NCBI GenBank assembly: GCA_003457065.1
Contig: DMJQ01000199.1
Coordinates: 4,530 to 11,570 of the forward strand
Length of the DNA: 7,041 bases
DNA from: Clostridiales bacterium
GTDB lineage: Bacteria; Bacillota; Clostridia; Tissierellales; Sedimentibacteraceae
Reading direction: 5' to 3'
Numbering within the stretch: the first letter of the stretch is position 1; every line of letters begins with the position of its first letter. A model generated the notes under the pieces. That model had not been told where the DNA came from. It saw only the letters and a list, made by a program, of their open reading frames with translations, and searched no databases. Shown piece after piece: positions 5,758-7,041 of the stretch. Position numbers and translations under genes: made by a program.

Positions 5758-6609
5758 ATAGATATAATAAAGGTTATAGAAAGTTTAGAATCAACATTTT
5801 CACTGAATGAAAAGAAACTGTCAGATTACGTAATCAATAACTACCATGCAATATGCGATATGACGGCTCAGCAACTGGCCGAAGAATCAAAAACCAGTCC
5901 GGCTGCCATAGTGCGTTTTTCTAAAAAACTGGGATTCAGAGGTTTTAAAGAATTTCGAATAGAAATTGCAAAGAGTACTAAGAGCGACATAAGTTATGAA
6001 AAACAGATATATGAACAGATAACCGCAAATGATTCGACGGAAACCATAGTTTCTAAGGTTGCAAATGCGCATGTAAGTGCCGTGAAAAACACAAGGTCGA
6101 TCATTAAACCTGAAATAATAGACGAAGCTGTGGATGACATTTTAAATGCCGAGACGATTCATTTGTTCGGTGTGGGAAGCTCATATGTGGTTGCGCTGGA
6201 TTTTCAATTCAAGCTTGTGAGGATTGATGTGAAAACCAGTCTTTACAGCGATTATCACCTTCAGCTGGTTTCAGCGTCATACATACATGAAAATGATATT
6301 GCCATTGCAATTTCCAATAGCGGAAAAACCAAGGAAACATACAACAACCTGAAGCTTGCAAAGGAAAGAGGCGCAAAAACAATTTCCATTACACACATGG
6401 GAAAGAACCCCATAGCGGACATATCAGATATCAATATTAATACCGTTGATATCGAGCAGGGTTTCAGAATAGGAGCTATATCATCAAGAATATCGCAGCT
6501 TACGGTTATAGACATAATTTTCATGAATTTAATAAAGAAAAAATATGATCAGATACCAAAACATATAATCGAAACCGGAAGCATCATATCGGGATTGAAA
6601 CTGAAATAA
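5758..6609 (+). CDS. MurR/RpiR-family transcriptional regulator with SIS domain
   Basis: A DNA-binding regulator whose effector is normally a phosphorylated sugar. Numbering from the ATA at 5758 gives 283 residues. An N-terminal RpiR helix-turn-helix spans about 1-75, with LSDYVINNYHAICDMTAQQLAEE and the recognition part TSPAAIVRFSKKLGFRGFKEF (46-66). A linker leads to a SIS domain (about 130-262) with ETIHLFGVGSSYVVA, then AISNSGKTKET, the phosphosugar-binding loop, then GAKTISITHMGKNPIA. No catalytic extension is seen. The start is uncertain: a GTG at 5740 gives six extra residues (289 in total) but has no ribosome binding site, whereas an ideal one precedes the ATA, and family members typically begin just at this point. 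A terminator follows, and then a promoter with a dyad for a lipoprotein solute-binding protein. The regulator therefore probably controls that transport operon as repressor or activator. The sugar is unknown; amino sugars and hexose phosphates are common in the family. Confidence 0.9.
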   Translation: MDIIKVIESLESTFSLNEKKLSDYVINNYHAICDMTAQQLAEESKTSPAAIVRFSKKLGFRGFKEFRIEIAKSTKSDISYEKQIYEQITANDSTETIVSKVANAHVSAVKNTRSIIKPEIIDEAVDDILNAETIHLFGVGSSYVVALDFQFKLVRIDVKTSLYSDYHLQLVSASYIHENDIAIAISNSGKTKETYNNLKLAKERGAKTISITHMGKNPIADISDININTVDIEQGFRIGAISSRISQLTVIDIIFMNLIKKKYDQIPKHIIETGSIISGLKLK

Positions 6610-6650
6610 GTAAGATTATGACTTTTTAAGTCAGGATCTTATTTATTTTT
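6604..6650 (+). terminator. Terminator after the RpiR regulator
   Basis: The stem runs from 6611-6624 to 6628-6641 around TTT, made of TAAGAT/ATCTTA and GACTT/AAGTC with one A:G mismatch and one wobble between. It extends outward through AAATAA (6604-6609, overlapping the stop codon) with TTATTT (6643-6648). The exit TTTATTTTT (6642-6650) supplies the T-tract. The regulator is thus largely separated from the downstream operon. Confidence 0.7.
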
Positions 6651-6693
6651 ATTGCAAAATTTTTACAAAATTATGAATATTTAAAATAAAAGG

Positions 6694-6710
6694 TTGAAAT
6701 TTAATTTCAA
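6694..6710. promoter_or_regulatory. Candidate RpiR operator: 17-bp dyad
   Basis: TTGAAAT-TTA-ATTTCAA is a perfect inverted repeat with 7-base arms and a 3-base centre. It covers the -35 hexamer and most of the spacer. A bound dimer here would block RNA polymerase. The regulator gene ends 85 bases upstream. From memory, HexR, another RpiR-family protein, uses a similar 17-bp TTG...CAA palindrome, which makes this a plausible but unproven match. Confidence 0.55.
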
Positions 6711-6722
6711 ATTAAATATAAT
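6694..6722 (+). promoter_or_regulatory. Promoter of the solute-binding protein gene
   Basis: TTGAAA (6694-6699) and a perfect TATAAT (6717-6722) are 17 bases apart. Transcription should start near 6730, leaving an AT-rich leader of about 100 bases before the lipoprotein start. The -35 is embedded in a perfect dyad (6694-6710). Confidence 0.78.
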
Positions 6723-6782
6723 AATATTAAAACAAAGTTTCAATGCAGTAAAATAAAAAATAATATAATTTTACTTATTGCT

Positions 6783-6811
6783 GCTTTGAAGTAAAGCTTA
6801 AGGCTTTCAAA
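6783..6811 (+). promoter_or_regulatory. Leader segment with competing short hairpins
   Basis: GCTTT (6783-6787), AAAGC (6793-6797) and GCTTT (6803-6807) lie in series, so the middle segment can pair with either neighbour but not both. TTTGAA (6785-6790) can also pair with TTCAAA (6806-6811), enclosing the rest. It ends nine bases before the ribosome binding site. All stems are short (5-6 bp), so a regulatory role is only a possibility. Confidence 0.25.
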
Positions 6812-6831
6812 AAGAAAATGGAGGAAGTATG

Positions 6832-7041
6832 ATGAAAAAATTATCAAAAGTCTTATCGCTGATTCTGATAGCGTCAATGCTGTTGGCAGGATGCGGAGGA
6901 AATGATGCATCTACAGGTGCAAAGGCAGAAAACGATGTGGCACCAAGTGTACCGGAAGATAAAGAAGTGACATTGAAAGTTACATTCTTTGAAGCGGGAT
7001 TTGGAAACGAGTGGCAGAACTGGCTGAAAACCGAATTTGAA
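6832..7041 (+). CDS. Lipoprotein substrate-binding protein of an ABC transporter, probably sugar (3' end outside window)
   Basis: The first 70 residues of a secreted lipoprotein. The start MKKLSKVLSLILIASMLLAG is a typical signal peptide: lysines, a hydrophobic core of about 13 residues, then the lipobox LAGC with Cys21 as the lipid-anchored residue after cleavage. A polar, Gly/Asn/Asp-rich linker of about 25 residues follows, then a mature domain beginning EVTLKVTFFEAGFGNEWQNWLKTEFE. That resembles the first strand and helix of family 1 extracellular solute-binding proteins, which capture sugars outside the cell and hand them to a membrane permease pair. GGAGG (6820-6824) is seven bases from the ATG at 6832 and four from an adjacent ATG at 6829, so 6832 is preferred. 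The permease genes expected downstream are outside the window. The position after an RpiR regulator supports sugar uptake. Confidence 0.85.
   Translation, partial: MKKLSKVLSLILIASMLLAGCGGNDASTGAKAENDVAPSVPEDKEVTLKVTFFEAGFGNEWQNWLKTEFE

Noticed and set aside
6651..6828. Riboswitch or small RNA in the AT-rich leader before the lipoprotein gene
   Set aside because: Only short AT-rich stems can be drawn; no conserved riboswitch core is recognisable by eye.

Overview
The window looks like chromosomal DNA of a low-GC, Gram-positive-type bacterium, most likely a member of the Bacillota (Clostridia/Tissierellia-like). The reasons are AT-rich intergenic DNA, strong AGGAGG-type ribosome binding sites, sigma-A promoters often with a TGn extended -10, hairpin-plus-T terminators, a monofunctional homoserine dehydrogenase with an ACT domain, and an RpiR regulator next to a lipoprotein-type solute-binding protein. 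Genus cannot be read from the sequence. No phage, transposase, CRISPR, rRNA or tRNA was seen.

Layout. (1) 1-1263, + strand: the 3' end of murA, then 10 bases later a radical SAM gene, closed by a strong terminator. (2) 1305-3675, + strand: a near-consensus promoter drives an RsuA-type pseudouridine synthase and a TIM-barrel sugar-phosphate isomerase/epimerase-like gene. An SGNH/GDSL esterase follows, with its own possible promoter. The block ends at a perfect 21-bp palindromic terminator shared with the convergent gene, plus a short second terminator. (3) 3681-5050, - strand: homoserine dehydrogenase as a single-gene unit with a good promoter. (4) 5147-5681, + strand: a 143-residue cytoplasmic coiled-coil protein made mostly of nine 7-residue repeats, with its own promoter and a hairpin terminator. 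(5) 5746-7041, + strand: an RpiR/MurR-family regulator, apparently starting at an ATA codon, a terminator, then a promoter overlapped by a perfect 17-bp dyad, then the start of a lipoprotein substrate-binding protein cut by the window edge.

How they fit together. Regions 1-3 are mostly housekeeping: peptidoglycan precursor synthesis, rRNA modification and the threonine/methionine branch of aspartate metabolism, with three enzymes whose substrates cannot be read from sequence. Region 5 is the start of what is probably a sugar-uptake locus. The regulator has a phosphosugar-binding SIS domain, and the dyad over the transporter promoter is its most plausible operator.

I did not find a clearly new biological system. 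The points most worth checking are the ATA start of the regulator, the dyad operator, and the repeat-built coiled-coil gene with its 42-bp higher-order period.
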